Assembly (NCBI RefSeq): GCF_022524345.1
Contig: NZ_JAKWJU010000002.1
Coordinates: 1-64,000, forward strand
Source: Streptomyces marispadix
Lineage (GTDB): Bacteria; Actinomycetota; Actinomycetes; Streptomycetales; Streptomycetaceae
DNA length: 64,000 nt
Direction: 5' to 3'
A program made the position numbers and the translations under genes. Of the stretch, positions 34,453 through 43,138 are shown one piece after another. Under the pieces are notes generated by a model. The model ran no database searches and was not told where the DNA came from. It saw nothing but the letters and a program-made list of their open reading frames with translations. Every line of letters begins with the position of its first letter. Within the stretch, counting starts at the first letter, position 1.

Positions 34453-34629
34453 ATGCTGGAAGACAAGGTCAACGCAGCGCTGGCAGACCAAGGTCTGCTG
34501 GAGTCCGACGAGGGCACGGTGCCGAAGTCGCTTCTCATCGTGCTTGCCACCCCGGCAGTAGCAGCCATTGCGACCGGGGTGGCTGTCGGCCGAGGCGCCT
34601 ACGCCGCCTACCAGGCGGCCAACGGCTAG
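34453..34629 (+). CDS. 58-residue hydrophobic peptide
   Basis: Not recognised. The ATG at 34453 follows GGGAGAG at ideal spacing, and the frame closes at TAG 34629. Residues 1-23 are acidic and amphipathic (MLEDKVNAALADQGLLESDE), then a conserved-looking TVPK step leads into about 22 hydrophobic residues (SLLIVLATPAVAAIATGVAV), then GRGAYAAYQAANG. There is no cysteine, no signal-peptidase site and almost no Ser/Thr in the second half. The split between acidic leader and Ala/Val-rich helix resembles precursors of helical membrane-active peptides or single-span membrane microproteins. No modifying enzyme cluster is nearby, apart from a class I methyltransferase 240 bases away on the opposite strand. 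Confidence 0.65.
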   Translation: MLEDKVNAALADQGLLESDEGTVPKSLLIVLATPAVAAIATGVAVGRGAYAAYQAANG

Positions 34630-34870
34630 AGCCTTTCGACCCTCACGAGTCTGCGCGGGGTCGTGCTCCGGTCGCGGCCCCTGCCCTGCCGTTCGATACG
34701 CACCCTCGGGCCACCACACGGTCTCCAGGCGCACACAACCCCGGTGATCACGCGGCGGAGGTCAACCAGGCTTCGCCGCACCGCCGTTGTGACGCCGACG
34801 AGCGACAGCGTCCTGCGGCCGGTCGGGTCGAGCGGACGAATACGAGGGTGGCGACGCCCGTGGCCAGGGT

Positions 34871-35623
34871 TCAGCTCAAGGGGCGGGTCGCCTGTACGAA
34901 GGTGATCCGACCGAACCTGTGGTCGGCGTGAGCGACCTCCCGGGCGTCGCCGAACCCGGCCCCGGCCAGCAGCGCGACGATGCCATCGCCCTGGTTGCGG
35001 GCCGCCATCGGGCTGTTCGCCGCCCGGGAACGTACGAGGTGGGGCAGGTGCCCGAGCGCGTGGACCGGGCGGCCATGGCCGTGCGTGGGGCGCCCGGCGT
35101 CCTCGCCATCGGACTCCGGCCCGACGAAATCGACGACGGTGACCCTCCCTCCCGGCCGAAGCGCGCGAAGGGCGTCGCGCGCGAACGCCACCCGGCCGTC
35201 GTCATCGACGTGGTGCAGGGCCAACGACGAGATCACGTGGTCGAGCGAGGCGTCCTCGGCGGGGATCCGATCGGCGTATCCCTGGACGAGGGTGAGGGAC
35301 ACGCCTCGGCGGCGTGCCTTGCGCGCGGCCCTGCGCAGTGCTGCACCGTCGGGGTCGAGTCCGGTCAACCGGGCACCCGGCTCTGCCGCGAGCACGGCGA
35401 GCGACAGGTTGGCTGTACCACAGCCGACGTCGACCACCGCCTGCCCGGCTTTGATCCCGGCGAGTTCGACGCTCCGCTCGTGCAGCGCGCGAACGCCGGC
35501 CAGCCGCGTGAAGACGTCGTAGAGCGGGAGCAGCCAGGCCTTGCTCATCCCCGGCAGAAACGGGCGGTCCCGCTCCTCCGGCGTGCGCTGGTCGAGGATC
35601 CGTACATCGGTCGTCGTCGCCAT
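34871..35623 (-). CDS. Class I SAM-dependent methyltransferase
   Basis: A 250-residue methyltransferase of the UbiE/COQ5-like type. Motif I is VVDVGCGTANLSL, motif II around GLDPD, and the post-motif segment ASLDHVISSLALHHVDDDGR is typical. ATG 35623 follows AGGGAGC; the longer open frame upstream is rejected for lack of protein-like sequence. It is divergent from the AraC regulator with a large inverted repeat between them, so it is probably the target of that regulator. The substrate is unknown. Confidence 0.86.
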   Translation of the reverse strand: MATTTDVRILDQRTPEERDRPFLPGMSKAWLLPLYDVFTRLAGVRALHERSVELAGIKAGQAVVDVGCGTANLSLAVLAAEPGARLTGLDPDGAALRRAARKARRRGVSLTLVQGYADRIPAEDASLDHVISSLALHHVDDDGRVAFARDALRALRPGGRVTVVDFVGPESDGEDAGRPTHGHGRPVHALGHLPHLVRSRAANSPMAARNQGDGIVALLAGAGFGDAREVAHADHRFGRITFVQATRPLS

Positions 35624-35701
35624 GGGGTGCTCCCTGTGCCCTTGGTGACGGGTCTGCCTCGGTGCGGTCCCGCAGACCCGGCGTCCTTGCCTCGCAGTCT
35701 T

Positions 35702-35732
35702 GTACATCCTGCGGTTACTCAGCAGGATGTAC
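35702..35732. promoter_or_regulatory. Inverted-repeat operator between methyltransferase and AraC genes
   Basis: GTACATCCTGC (35702-35712) and its exact reverse complement (35722-35732) flank a 9-base spacer. It lies midway in the 119-base divergent promoter region, 11 bases before the AraC start. It would place two 11-base half-sites two helical turns apart, suiting a dimeric AraC protein controlling both genes. Confidence 0.7.
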
Positions 35733-35742
35733 GTTGGTGAAC

Positions 35743-36717
35743 ATGGGACATTCTTCGGTCGTGGGTCGTTCTCCGGTCGTTGACACAACGGCGATACCTT
35801 CGACTCTGCGCACGGTGCGACCCGACGGGACCCCGGTCTACCGGTACCGGCAGCGGCCCGGCGTACCTCCTGTCTCCGTGATCCGCTTCGACACCGCGGC
35901 CGCCCACTCCAGTCTTCCGCCGGACAACCGCCACGCCCACGACTTCCTCGTCCTCGTCTACGTCGAAGAAGGCACGGGCTCGTTCACCCTTGACGGCGCC
36001 GAACGGTCGCTGCACGGCGGCGAGGTCCATGCCGTACCGCCGGGGCAGGTCATCAGCGTCGCGCCCGTCGCGAAACACACCCGCACCCGCGCGTGGTCGG
36101 TCGCGTTCATGCCGGACGCCGTTCCAGCTCTGGCATCGGTCTCCCCGCTGGCCTGGGCACACCATCCGCTGCTCGCCCTGTTCGCGCCCGGCGCGGGGCC
36201 CGGTCGGGTCGCCGGGCGCGACCGGGCGAGTTGGTCGACTTGGATGGCGGACCTGAGCGATGAGGTCGCCGACCCGGACCGTCTCGGTGCCCACGAGGCC
36301 GTCGCCGCGCTCCTCACCTCGATCCTGGTCGCGGCTGCGCGACTGGCACCCTCCGCACCGGGGACGCCGGACCCACTCGTCGAGCGGGTCTTCGCCGAGA
36401 TCGAGGAGAGGTTCCGCGAACCGATCTCCGCCACCGATGTCGCCCGCGCACTCGGCTACACCCCGGGACACCTCACGACCGTGCTCCGCCGGCGCACCGG
36501 ACGCCCCCTGCTGGAATGGATCACCGAGCGGCGCATGACCGAGGTCCGGCGCATGCTGCGCGAGACCGACATGTCGCTCGATGCCGTGGCCGCCCGAACC
36601 GGCCTGCGCGACGCCACGTACCTCGTCCGCCGCTTCCGTGCCCGATACGGCACCACCCCGCAGCGATGGCGCCGCACCATGACAACGGTCGGCCGGACGC
36701 CTTCAGAGTCACCCTGA
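35743..36717 (+). CDS. AraC-family transcriptional regulator
   Basis: A 324-residue regulator. The N-terminal cupin (RFDTAAAHSSLPPDNRHAHD, GGEVHAVPPGQVISVAPV) binds the ligand; the linker region carries four conserved helices, and the C-terminal double HTH has ISATDVARALGYTPGHLTTV and the second motif LDAVAARTGLRDATYLVRRF. ATG 35743 was chosen because the divergent operator must lie outside the gene; a longer frame starts inside it. Probably autoregulated through the inverted repeat at 35702-35732 and controlling the methyltransferase gene. Confidence 0.88.
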   Translation: MGHSSVVGRSPVVDTTAIPSTLRTVRPDGTPVYRYRQRPGVPPVSVIRFDTAAAHSSLPPDNRHAHDFLVLVYVEEGTGSFTLDGAERSLHGGEVHAVPPGQVISVAPVAKHTRTRAWSVAFMPDAVPALASVSPLAWAHHPLLALFAPGAGPGRVAGRDRASWSTWMADLSDEVADPDRLGAHEAVAALLTSILVAAARLAPSAPGTPDPLVERVFAEIEERFREPISATDVARALGYTPGHLTTVLRRRTGRPLLEWITERRMTEVRRMLRETDMSLDAVAARTGLRDATYLVRRFRARYGTTPQRWRRTMTTVGRTPSESP

Positions 36718-36824
36718 GTCGGTCAATGTCTGAGAGCCAACCCCGCAACGCGACACTGTGGTTGGGGATGCAGACGTCGCCGGTCGCGCTGCGGGATTCA
36801 GGAGTCCATCGATCCATGGACCTG

Positions 36825-36858
36825 ACGGCCGGGGAGCCCGGCCGGGCTCCCCGGCCGT
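36825..36858. terminator. Stem-loop between convergent genes
   Basis: ACGGCCGGGGAGCCCG (36825-36840) pairs perfectly with 36843-36858. It lies immediately beyond the stop of the molybdenum-hydroxylase large subunit (36860) and serves the AraC gene from the other side. Confidence 0.8.
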
Positions 36859-36859
36859 G

Positions 36860-39004
36860 TCAGTCGCGCCGCGCTCCCGCTCCCCCTTCCGCCAGCAGGA
36901 CGCGGTCGGGCCGGATCGGCAGGTTCCGATGCCGCACGCCGGTCGCGTGCCACACCGCGTTGGCGACCGCAGCCGCGGCACCCACGATGCCGATCTCACC
37001 GATGCCCTTGATCCCGACGGGGTCGTTCGGATCGGGGTCGTCCACCCAGTCCGCCTCCAGATGCGGAACGTCGGCGTTCGCGGCTACGTGATAGCCCGCG
37101 AGGTCGGACCCGACGACGCCTCCCGATGCCTGGTCCCTGACCGCTTCCTCGTGCAGGGCCATGGAGATGCCCCAGGTCATCCCGCCGACGAGCTGACCAC
37201 GAGCCGTCAGCGGGTTGACGATGCGGCCCGCGGCGAAGACGCCGAGCATGCGCCGCACACGTACTTCGCCCGTGGCGGTGTCCACGGCCACCTCGGCGAA
37301 CTGCGCCCCGAACGTGTGGCGTTCCGTGGCCGCGAGGGCACCGATGGCCGCGGAGGTGTCGGAGCGCGTTGTGATTCCCTCCGGCGGGATGCTGCCGCCC
37401 AGCGCGAGTTGCTCGCGCAGGTCGCTCGCGGCGGCCGTCACCGCCCACGCCCACGAGCGGGTGCCCATCGATCCGCCGGCGATCATCGCCTGGCCGAAGT
37501 CGCTGTCCCCGATCCGTACGCGCACCTGGTCGGGGTCCACTTCCAGGGCCTCGGCGGCGACGAGGGTCAGAGCGGTTCGCGCCCCGGTTCCGATGTCGGC
37601 CGCGGTGATCCGCACAGTGAACGTACCGTCCGCCTCAGCCGTCACGGCGGCTGTGGACGGTACGGCCCGCGCGGGGAACGAGGCCGCGGCGGTGCCGGTT
37701 CCCAGCAGCCACCGCCCTTCACGGCGCATGCGCGGGCGCGGGTCCCGTTCCGCCCAGCCGAACCGGCGGGCGCCCTCGTCGAAGCAGGCCATCAGGTTGC
37801 GGCTGCTGAACGGCAGCCCGGAGACGGGACCGGTCTGCGGGTCGTTGCGGGCGCGCAACGCGATCGGGTCGATGCCGCACTTCTCGGCGAGCTCGTCGAG
37901 CGCAGACTCCAGCGCGAACGAACCCGGTGCCTCGCCCGGCGCGCGCATGAACGTCGGGCTCGGCACGTCGAGCCGCACGATCCGGTTCGCCGTGTGGTGG
38001 GCGTCGGCGTCGTACATCACCCGCCCCACCCCGGCGCTGCCCTCGACGAATTCGTGAACGGTCGAGGTGAGGCTGAGGGAGTCGTGCTCCAGCGCGCGCA
38101 GCCGCCCGTCGTCGTCGGCTCCGAGCCTGATCCGCTGCGTCGTGGGACTGCGGTAGCCGATGAGCGAGAACATCTGCCGGCGGGTCAGTACGACACGGAC
38201 CGGGCGCTGGAGGACGGTCGCCGCCATCACGGCTGCCACCTGGTGCGCCCTCACGCCCTTGGAGCCGAAGGCGCCGCCGACGTGTTCGGAACGCACCCGT
38301 ACCGAGGACGCGTCGAGCGAGAAGAGCTGCGCCAGCTCGTTGACGACCCACGTGCTGCCCTGGTTGGAGTCGACGACCTCCAGGCGGCCGTCCTCCCAGC
38401 GGGCAGCCGCCGCGTGCGGCTCCATCGGGTTGTGGTGCTCTTCCGGCGTGGTGTACTCCTCGTCCAAGACGACCGCGGACGAGGCGAGTTCGGCCTCCAG
38501 GTCGCCCTTCGCCTCCACGGCCGGCCCCCGGTGGCCGCCGGGCGCGTACGCGTCAGGGCGTCCCGCGGCGAACGCGATGTCGTGCGGCTCCTCCTCGTAC
38601 CGCACCACCAGGGCCTCGGCGGCCTCCCTGGCCTGCTCGGACGTCTCGGCTACGACGAGGGCCACCGGCCAGCCCCTGTGCGGCACGCGATCGGTCTGGA
38701 AGACGGCGGCGGTCGGGTCCGGAGCGCCCAGCAGGCCGACGTAGTCGGTGTTCACATGGGGGGCGTTCCCGTGGTGGAGGACGGCGAGCACGCCGGGCAT
38801 CGCGAGGACGGGCTCCGCCTCGACCGAGCGGATACGGCCGCGGGCCACGGTGGACAACGCCAGCCAGCCGTGGGCGAGTTCGGGGAAGGGGATGTCGCCG
38901 GCATAGCGGGCGGCACCGGTGACCTTCTCGGGACCCTCCACGCGGGTGTGCGGGGTGCCGTGGGAGCCCTTGGCCGGGGTCGTTCCGGTCGTGGCAGTGG
39001 TCAT
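36860..39004 (-). CDS. Molybdopterin-binding subunit, xanthine dehydrogenase family
   Basis: The 714-residue large subunit of a molybdenum hydroxylase. Its order is typical: TRVEGPEKVTGAARYAGDIP near the start, HNPMEPHAAAARWEDGRLEV, the cofactor loop EHVGGAFGSKG, then PTFMRAPGEAPGSFALESALD and, near the end, GIKGIGEIGIVGAAAAVANA with the catalytic Glu. ATG 39004 overlaps the FAD subunit stop (ATGA). About 700 residues is normal. It oxidises aldehydes or N-heterocycles with water as oxygen donor; the four-Cys FAD partner points to the PaoABC aldehyde oxidoreductase type. No signal peptide on the small subunit, so probably cytoplasmic. Confidence 0.9.
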   Translation of the reverse strand: MTTATTGTTPAKGSHGTPHTRVEGPEKVTGAARYAGDIPFPELAHGWLALSTVARGRIRSVEAEPVLAMPGVLAVLHHGNAPHVNTDYVGLLGAPDPTAAVFQTDRVPHRGWPVALVVAETSEQAREAAEALVVRYEEEPHDIAFAAGRPDAYAPGGHRGPAVEAKGDLEAELASSAVVLDEEYTTPEEHHNPMEPHAAAARWEDGRLEVVDSNQGSTWVVNELAQLFSLDASSVRVRSEHVGGAFGSKGVRAHQVAAVMAATVLQRPVRVVLTRRQMFSLIGYRSPTTQRIRLGADDDGRLRALEHDSLSLTSTVHEFVEGSAGVGRVMYDADAHHTANRIVRLDVPSPTFMRAPGEAPGSFALESALDELAEKCGIDPIALRARNDPQTGPVSGLPFSSRNLMACFDEGARRFGWAERDPRPRMRREGRWLLGTGTAAASFPARAVPSTAAVTAEADGTFTVRITAADIGTGARTALTLVAAEALEVDPDQVRVRIGDSDFGQAMIAGGSMGTRSWAWAVTAAASDLREQLALGGSIPPEGITTRSDTSAAIGALAATERHTFGAQFAEVAVDTATGEVRVRRMLGVFAAGRIVNPLTARGQLVGGMTWGISMALHEEAVRDQASGGVVGSDLAGYHVAANADVPHLEADWVDDPDPNDPVGIKGIGEIGIVGAAAAVANAVWHATGVRHRNLPIRPDRVLLAEGGAGARRD

Positions 39005-39996
39005 CGGGAAGCCTCCTCGCTCAGTTCGGTCAGCACGGCCACCACCAGGTTGTGGATCAGAGTCACCTTGTATTCGTTCTGCGGCAGCGGCTCCGCGGCG
39101 GCGAGTTCGGCGTCCGCGGCGGCGGCGAAGGTGGCGGCGTCGGCCGGCGCACCGGTCAGCGACCGCTCGGCCTCCCGGGCTCGCCACGGCCGGGACGCGA
39201 CAGCCCCGAAGGCCAGGCGCACGTCGCGGACGACGCCGTCCCGTACGTCGAGCGCGGCGGCGACGGAGCCGATCGCGAAGGCGTACGAGGCGCGTTCGCG
39301 AACCTTCCGGTAGCGCGAGCGCGCGGCGACCGGAGCAGGCGGCAGCGTGACGCCGGTGATCAGCGCTCCGGAAGGCAGCGCGGTCTCCAGGTGCGGCGTC
39401 TCGCCAACCGGCGTGTAGAACTCGGCCAACGGCAGCTCTCCCCCGGGCCCGTCCGCCGTTTCATACGAGACGACGGCGTCGAAGGCCGCCAGCGCCACGC
39501 CCATGTCCGACGGATGGACGGCCACGCAGTGCTCGGAGGCGCCCAGGATCGCGTGGTTGCGGTGTTCGCCTGCGACGGCCGGGCAACCGCTGCCGGGTAC
39601 GCGCTTGTTGCAGGGCTGGGTCACGTCGCTGAAGTAGCCGCAGCGGGTGCGCTGCAGCAGATTCCCGCCGACGGTGGCCACGTTGCGCAGTTGTCCCGAG
39701 GCACCGGCCAGCACCGCTTGCGCCAACGCCGGGTACCGGCGCCGGACTTCGGGGTGCGCGGCCAGGTCGCTGTTGGTGACGGTGGCTCCGATGCGCAGGC
39801 CGCCGTCCTCGGTCGCTTCGATCTGCCCCAGGGGCAGTCGGCTGACGTCGACGAGCCGGGCGGGCCGCTCGACGCCGGCCTTCATCAGGTCGACGAGGTT
39901 GGTGCCGCCGCCGAGCAGGCGCGCGTCGGGATCGGCTTCGAGCTGCGCGACCGCACTGGACACGTCGAAGACGCGCTGGTAGCCGAACTCCCTCAT
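39001..39996 (-). CDS. FAD-binding subunit with extra [4Fe-4S] site, PaoB/YagS type
   Basis: The 331-residue FAD subunit of the hydroxylase. The FAD motif is LLGGGTNLVDLMK with the second contact TVGGNLLQRTRCGYF. Four cysteines at 119, 129, 138 and 157 (RCGYFSD, QPCNKR, GSGCPA, SEHCVAVHP) correspond to the extra iron-sulfur cluster of the YagS/PaoB branch, which is absent from ordinary xanthine dehydrogenases. ATG 39996 overlaps the stop of the 2Fe-2S subunit gene; its own stop overlaps the large-subunit start. All three subunits are thus translationally coupled. Confidence 0.9.
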   Translation of the reverse strand: MREFGYQRVFDVSSAVAQLEADPDARLLGGGTNLVDLMKAGVERPARLVDVSRLPLGQIEATEDGGLRIGATVTNSDLAAHPEVRRRYPALAQAVLAGASGQLRNVATVGGNLLQRTRCGYFSDVTQPCNKRVPGSGCPAVAGEHRNHAILGASEHCVAVHPSDMGVALAAFDAVVSYETADGPGGELPLAEFYTPVGETPHLETALPSGALITGVTLPPAPVAARSRYRKVRERASYAFAIGSVAAALDVRDGVVRDVRLAFGAVASRPWRAREAERSLTGAPADAATFAAAADAELAAAEPLPQNEYKVTLIHNLVVAVLTELSEEASR

Positions 39997-40568
39997 GCGG
40001 ACGCCTCCGTTTCCGAGCCCTCGAGCATCCCGGTTTCCTTCCCGCGCGTCGCCGCCTGTGCGACGGCTTCTACGATCTGCACGTACGCACCGCAGCGGCA
40101 CAGGTTGCCGCTCATCCGCTCCCGTATCTCCTCGGCGGTCAGCGGTGGCGGTGCCGCTTCGGCCCGTACGTCGTCGGTGACGGCGCTCGGCCAGCCCGCC
40201 GCGTGCTCCTCGAGCATCGCGACGGCTGAACAGATCTGTCCCGGCGTGCAGTAGCCGCACTGGTAGCCGTCGAATTCGAGGAACGCCTGCTGCACCGGAT
40301 GCATCCGCTCGCCGTCGGCTATCCCTTCGATGGTGGTGATGTGACGCCCCTCGGCTGCGACCGCGAACTGGAGGCAGGAGACGGCCCGTTGCCCGTCGAG
40401 CAGCACGGTGCAGGCACCGCACTGTCCTTGGTCGCAGCCCTTCTTGGTGCCGGTCAGATCGAGACGCTCGCGCAGCGCGTCGAGCAGGGTGGTGCGGTGG
40501 TCGACGGACAGCGCGTGTTTCTCGCCGTTGATGTCCAAGATGATGTCGCTGGACGTCGATTGATCCAT
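39993..40568 (-). CDS. 2Fe-2S subunit of the molybdenum hydroxylase
   Basis: The 191-residue iron-sulfur subunit. The plant-ferredoxin-type cluster is GCDQGQCGACTVLLDG with a later SCLQFAV cysteine; the second cluster is bound by YQCGYCTPGQI and SGNLCRCGAY. ATG 40568 follows GAAAGAAGG. It heads the operon and lacks the Tat signal seen on periplasmic PaoA, so the complex is probably cytoplasmic. It is divergent from a TetR regulator with two dyad operators between. Confidence 0.92.
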   Translation of the reverse strand: MDQSTSSDIILDINGEKHALSVDHRTTLLDALRERLDLTGTKKGCDQGQCGACTVLLDGQRAVSCLQFAVAAEGRHITTIEGIADGERMHPVQQAFLEFDGYQCGYCTPGQICSAVAMLEEHAAGWPSAVTDDVRAEAAPPPLTAEEIRERMSGNLCRCGAYVQIVEAVAQAATRGKETGMLEGSETEASA

Positions 40569-40734
40569 GCTCGGCCTTCTTTCGGGTGTGGGAGCGCGCC
40601 GGGAACTCTCCGGGAGGCAGCGGAACGAGGGCATGGGCCTGCCACGGGCTGTAGTGGTGAGGGTGGCCGCGAGGAAGTGCAGGTGGGGGCGGGAGCATTG
40701 AACGCATCCGCCGGTAAGGTGGACCTAATCCAAC

Positions 40735-40781
40735 CGGACGGCTGTCCGTTACCCACTGAACGTAGCGGACAGTTGTCCGCT
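40735..40781. promoter_or_regulatory. Two TetR-type dyads between hydroxylase and TetR genes
   Basis: CGGAC-GGCT-GTCCG (40735-40748) and AGCGGACAGTTGTCCGCT (40764-40781) share the same half-site and 4-base spacer, and their centres are 31 bases apart, about three helical turns. They lie 41-87 bases before the TetR start. The TetR protein at 40822 very likely binds both and controls both directions. Confidence 0.75.
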
Positions 40782-40821
40782 TCAGCAAGCCTGATTCCGG
40801 ACGCGAGCGCGAGGAGGACGA

Positions 40822-41400
40822 GTGCATCAGAGGAAAGAGGCATCTCTGCGCTCAGACGCACAGAGAAATCGCGAACGCATCCTCGACGTGGCACTGGCAG
40901 AGCTCACGCGCTCCGCGAACGTCCCGCTCAGTACGATCGCCAAGAAGGCGGGCGTCGGACAGGGCACCTTCTACCGGAACTTCCCCAGCCGCGACGCGCT
41001 CGTGCTCGAGGTCTACCGCCACGAGATGCGGCAAGTCGCCGACGCCGCGGCTCAGTTGATCGCGACGCGCGACCCGGACCTCGCCCTCAGGGAATGGATG
41101 GACCACCTCGCCCGGTTCGCCATGACCAAGGCGGGTCTGGCAGACGCGATCCGCCAGGCCACCAGCGCTCCCGGAAACCCCGAGAAGCCCGGCCACGGCC
41201 CGGTGAAGACCGCCGCCGAACGCCTGCTCCGCGCCAACGAGGAAGCCGGCACCATCCGCCCGGGAGTCACCGCGGACGACTTCCTCCTCGCCATCGCGGG
41301 ACTCTGGCAGATCGCTCCCCACGGCGACTGGCAGCCACGCGTCGACCGCCTCCTCGACCTCGTCATGGACGGGCTGCGAGCGGGAGCGCCGGGACGGTGA
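40822..41400 (+). CDS. TetR-family transcriptional regulator
   Basis: A 192-residue TetR protein. The N-terminal HTH is VPLSTIAKKAGVGQGTFYRN (residues 34-53), flanked by RNRERILDVALAELTR and FPSRDALVLEVYRHEM. GTG 40822 follows GAGGAGGA. Divergent from the molybdenum hydroxylase operon, with paired CGGAC/GTCCG dyads in between. The C-terminal ligand domain matches the common actinobacterial subgroup with GLADAIRQAT and FLLAIAGLWQIAP. Probably a repressor released by an aldehyde or aromatic substrate; the ligand is inferred only. Confidence 0.9.
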   Translation: MHQRKEASLRSDAQRNRERILDVALAELTRSANVPLSTIAKKAGVGQGTFYRNFPSRDALVLEVYRHEMRQVADAAAQLIATRDPDLALREWMDHLARFAMTKAGLADAIRQATSAPGNPEKPGHGPVKTAAERLLRANEEAGTIRPGVTADDFLLAIAGLWQIAPHGDWQPRVDRLLDLVMDGLRAGAPGR

Positions 41401-41764
41401 ACGCGAGCACATGCTCCACCGGCGGCCGTCCCGGTCACGGAACGGCCAGGACGACGTGACAGCGAGGAGAACCCAGTCGATCTCCGCGCCCGGCAGTGCG
41501 GCCGACGCAGTCCCGGCTGGGCAGCGCCCGGGAGTCCGGGCCGAACACGCCGTCGCGCTGGAACCCCGGGTCTGCTCCATGGCAACGCTCTCTTCCCTAC
41601 GCGCCTGAAGCTGTAGCGGCGAGTGGTCGAAATCCGCGATGGTCTGCCGGCGAGGGGACCTCGGACATCGGCGGTCCCGGGTCGATGTGCCGGCCCTGCC
41701 GGTGGACGGGCGCGTTCCGCGTAGGGCCCGGGGCGACGCCCCGAACTCCCGCCCTCGCCCGGGA
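41401..41764. other. Convergent intergenic region
   Basis: About 360 bases between the convergent TetR and MFS genes. No gene, and no clear perfect stem-loop was picked out. Confidence 0.35.
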
Positions 41765-43138
41765 TCAGGCCCGGTAGCGGCGCAGCTCCGGCATCGCGAC
41801 CGCCAGGGTCAGCATGGTGACGATGACCAGCAGGCCGCCGGCGGTGACGGCCGTACGCGTGCCCAGCGCGGCGCCCGCCATGCCGTGCACCAGGTCCGCC
41901 ACTCGCGGGCCGCCCGCCACCACGACCGTGAACACTCCCTGCATGCGGCCCCGCATGTCGTCGGTGGCCACGGACTGGAGGATGGCGCCGCGGAAGACCA
42001 TGGAGACCATGTCGGCGACACCTCCCGCCATCAGGAAGCCGACCGCCCACCAGAGGCTCGAACTCAGGCCGCTGCCGACGACGGCGACGCCCCAGGCGAC
42101 CACGGCGGCGATGACCATGACCCCGTGGCGGCGTGCCCGGGAGAAGGTCCCGGAGAACAGCCCGCCCGCGACCGCTCCGATCGGGATCGCCGCGAACAGC
42201 AGGCCCAGGGCGAGCCCTTCGCCCCACGGCGCGTACGTCGTGGCGGCAAGTTGCGGGAAGAGGGCGCGGGGCATGCCGAAGACCATGGCGACGATGTCGG
42301 CCACGAAGGAGAGCAGCAGCACCCGGCTGGCGGTGATGTACCGGAATCCGGCGGCCACTTCACGCCAGCCCGCGCGGCGCGGAGCCGCCGTATCCCCGGC
42401 CTCTCCGGTCCCGGCCCGGGTCAGCGGCGGCAGGGCGGGCAGCCGCCACACCGCCCACAGCGCCGCGCACAGTCCCACCGCATCGATCATGTACAGCTCC
42501 GGCAGCCCGATGACCGGAATGAGTGCGCCGGCAAGCAGCGGGCCGAAGACCATCCCGGTGGACCCCACGGTCGACATCAGCGCGTTCGCGGCGGGCAGCT
42601 CCTCCAGTGGCACGAGCCGGGCGATGGAGGCACTGCGGGTGGTCTGGTTGATACCGAAGAACGCCTGCTGTGACGCCAGCAGCACCATCAGCACCAGGAC
42701 CGACTCGGCGCCGGTGGCCGCCTGTACCCAGAACAGCAGCGAAGTGACGGCGATGCCCGTGTTGGAGACGAGCAGCAGCTTGCGCCGGTCCACGGTGTCC
42801 GCGATCGCGCCGCCCCAGAGTGCGAAGAGAACGAGCGGGATCAGTCCGGCGAAGCTGGCGTAGCCGACCCAGGCCGAGGAACCGGTGATGTCGTACACCT
42901 GCTTCGGCACGGCCACGGCGGTGAGCTGGCTGCCGACAGCGGTGACGGCCGTGGAGGACCACAGCCTGCGGAAGGGCAGGTGGCGCAGCGGGCGAGTGTC
43001 CATCATCAGCCGACGCCAACCGGTCCGCGGCGGCGGGTACTCGGCCGCCGGCGCATCCCGCGCTGCCGGCAGGTCCGGCCCGGCCCGCCTGCTCTCCGCC
43101 TGCGCGGTGTCCTCGCCTGTGGTCTCCGCGCCGTCCAC
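41765..43138 (-). CDS. MFS exporter, EntS-like
   Basis: A 457-residue major facilitator with about 12 membrane helices. GTG 43138 has CGGAG six bases upstream. A ~50-residue polar N-terminal tail leads into PFRRLWSSTAVTAVGSQLTA; the inter-helix motif GAIADTVDRRKLLLVSN is the MFS signature between helices 2 and 3, and QTTRSASIARLVPLEELPAA is the segment shared with EntS-type exporters and drug pumps. Monocistronic. The substrate is unknown; an exporter of a siderophore or drug is the family norm, but no siderophore genes are nearby. Confidence 0.85.
   Translation of the reverse strand: MDGAETTGEDTAQAESRRAGPDLPAARDAPAAEYPPPRTGWRRLMMDTRPLRHLPFRRLWSSTAVTAVGSQLTAVAVPKQVYDITGSSAWVGYASFAGLIPLVLFALWGGAIADTVDRRKLLLVSNTGIAVTSLLFWVQAATGAESVLVLMVLLASQQAFFGINQTTRSASIARLVPLEELPAANALMSTVGSTGMVFGPLLAGALIPVIGLPELYMIDAVGLCAALWAVWRLPALPPLTRAGTGEAGDTAAPRRAGWREVAAGFRYITASRVLLLSFVADIVAMVFGMPRALFPQLAATTYAPWGEGLALGLLFAAIPIGAVAGGLFSGTFSRARRHGVMVIAAVVAWGVAVVGSGLSSSLWWAVGFLMAGGVADMVSMVFRGAILQSVATDDMRGRMQGVFTVVVAGGPRVADLVHGMAGAALGTRTAVTAGGLLVIVTMLTLAVAMPELRRYRA

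Noticed and set aside
34453-36717. Complete RiPP biosynthetic cluster around the 58-residue peptide
   Set aside because: The only enzyme nearby is a generic methyltransferase that pairs with its own AraC regulator; no cyclase, protease or transporter.
36758-39313. An 851-codon plus-strand frame opposite the molybdenum hydroxylase
   Set aside because: Antisense shadow in high-G+C DNA; no domain and Arg/Gly/His-rich text.
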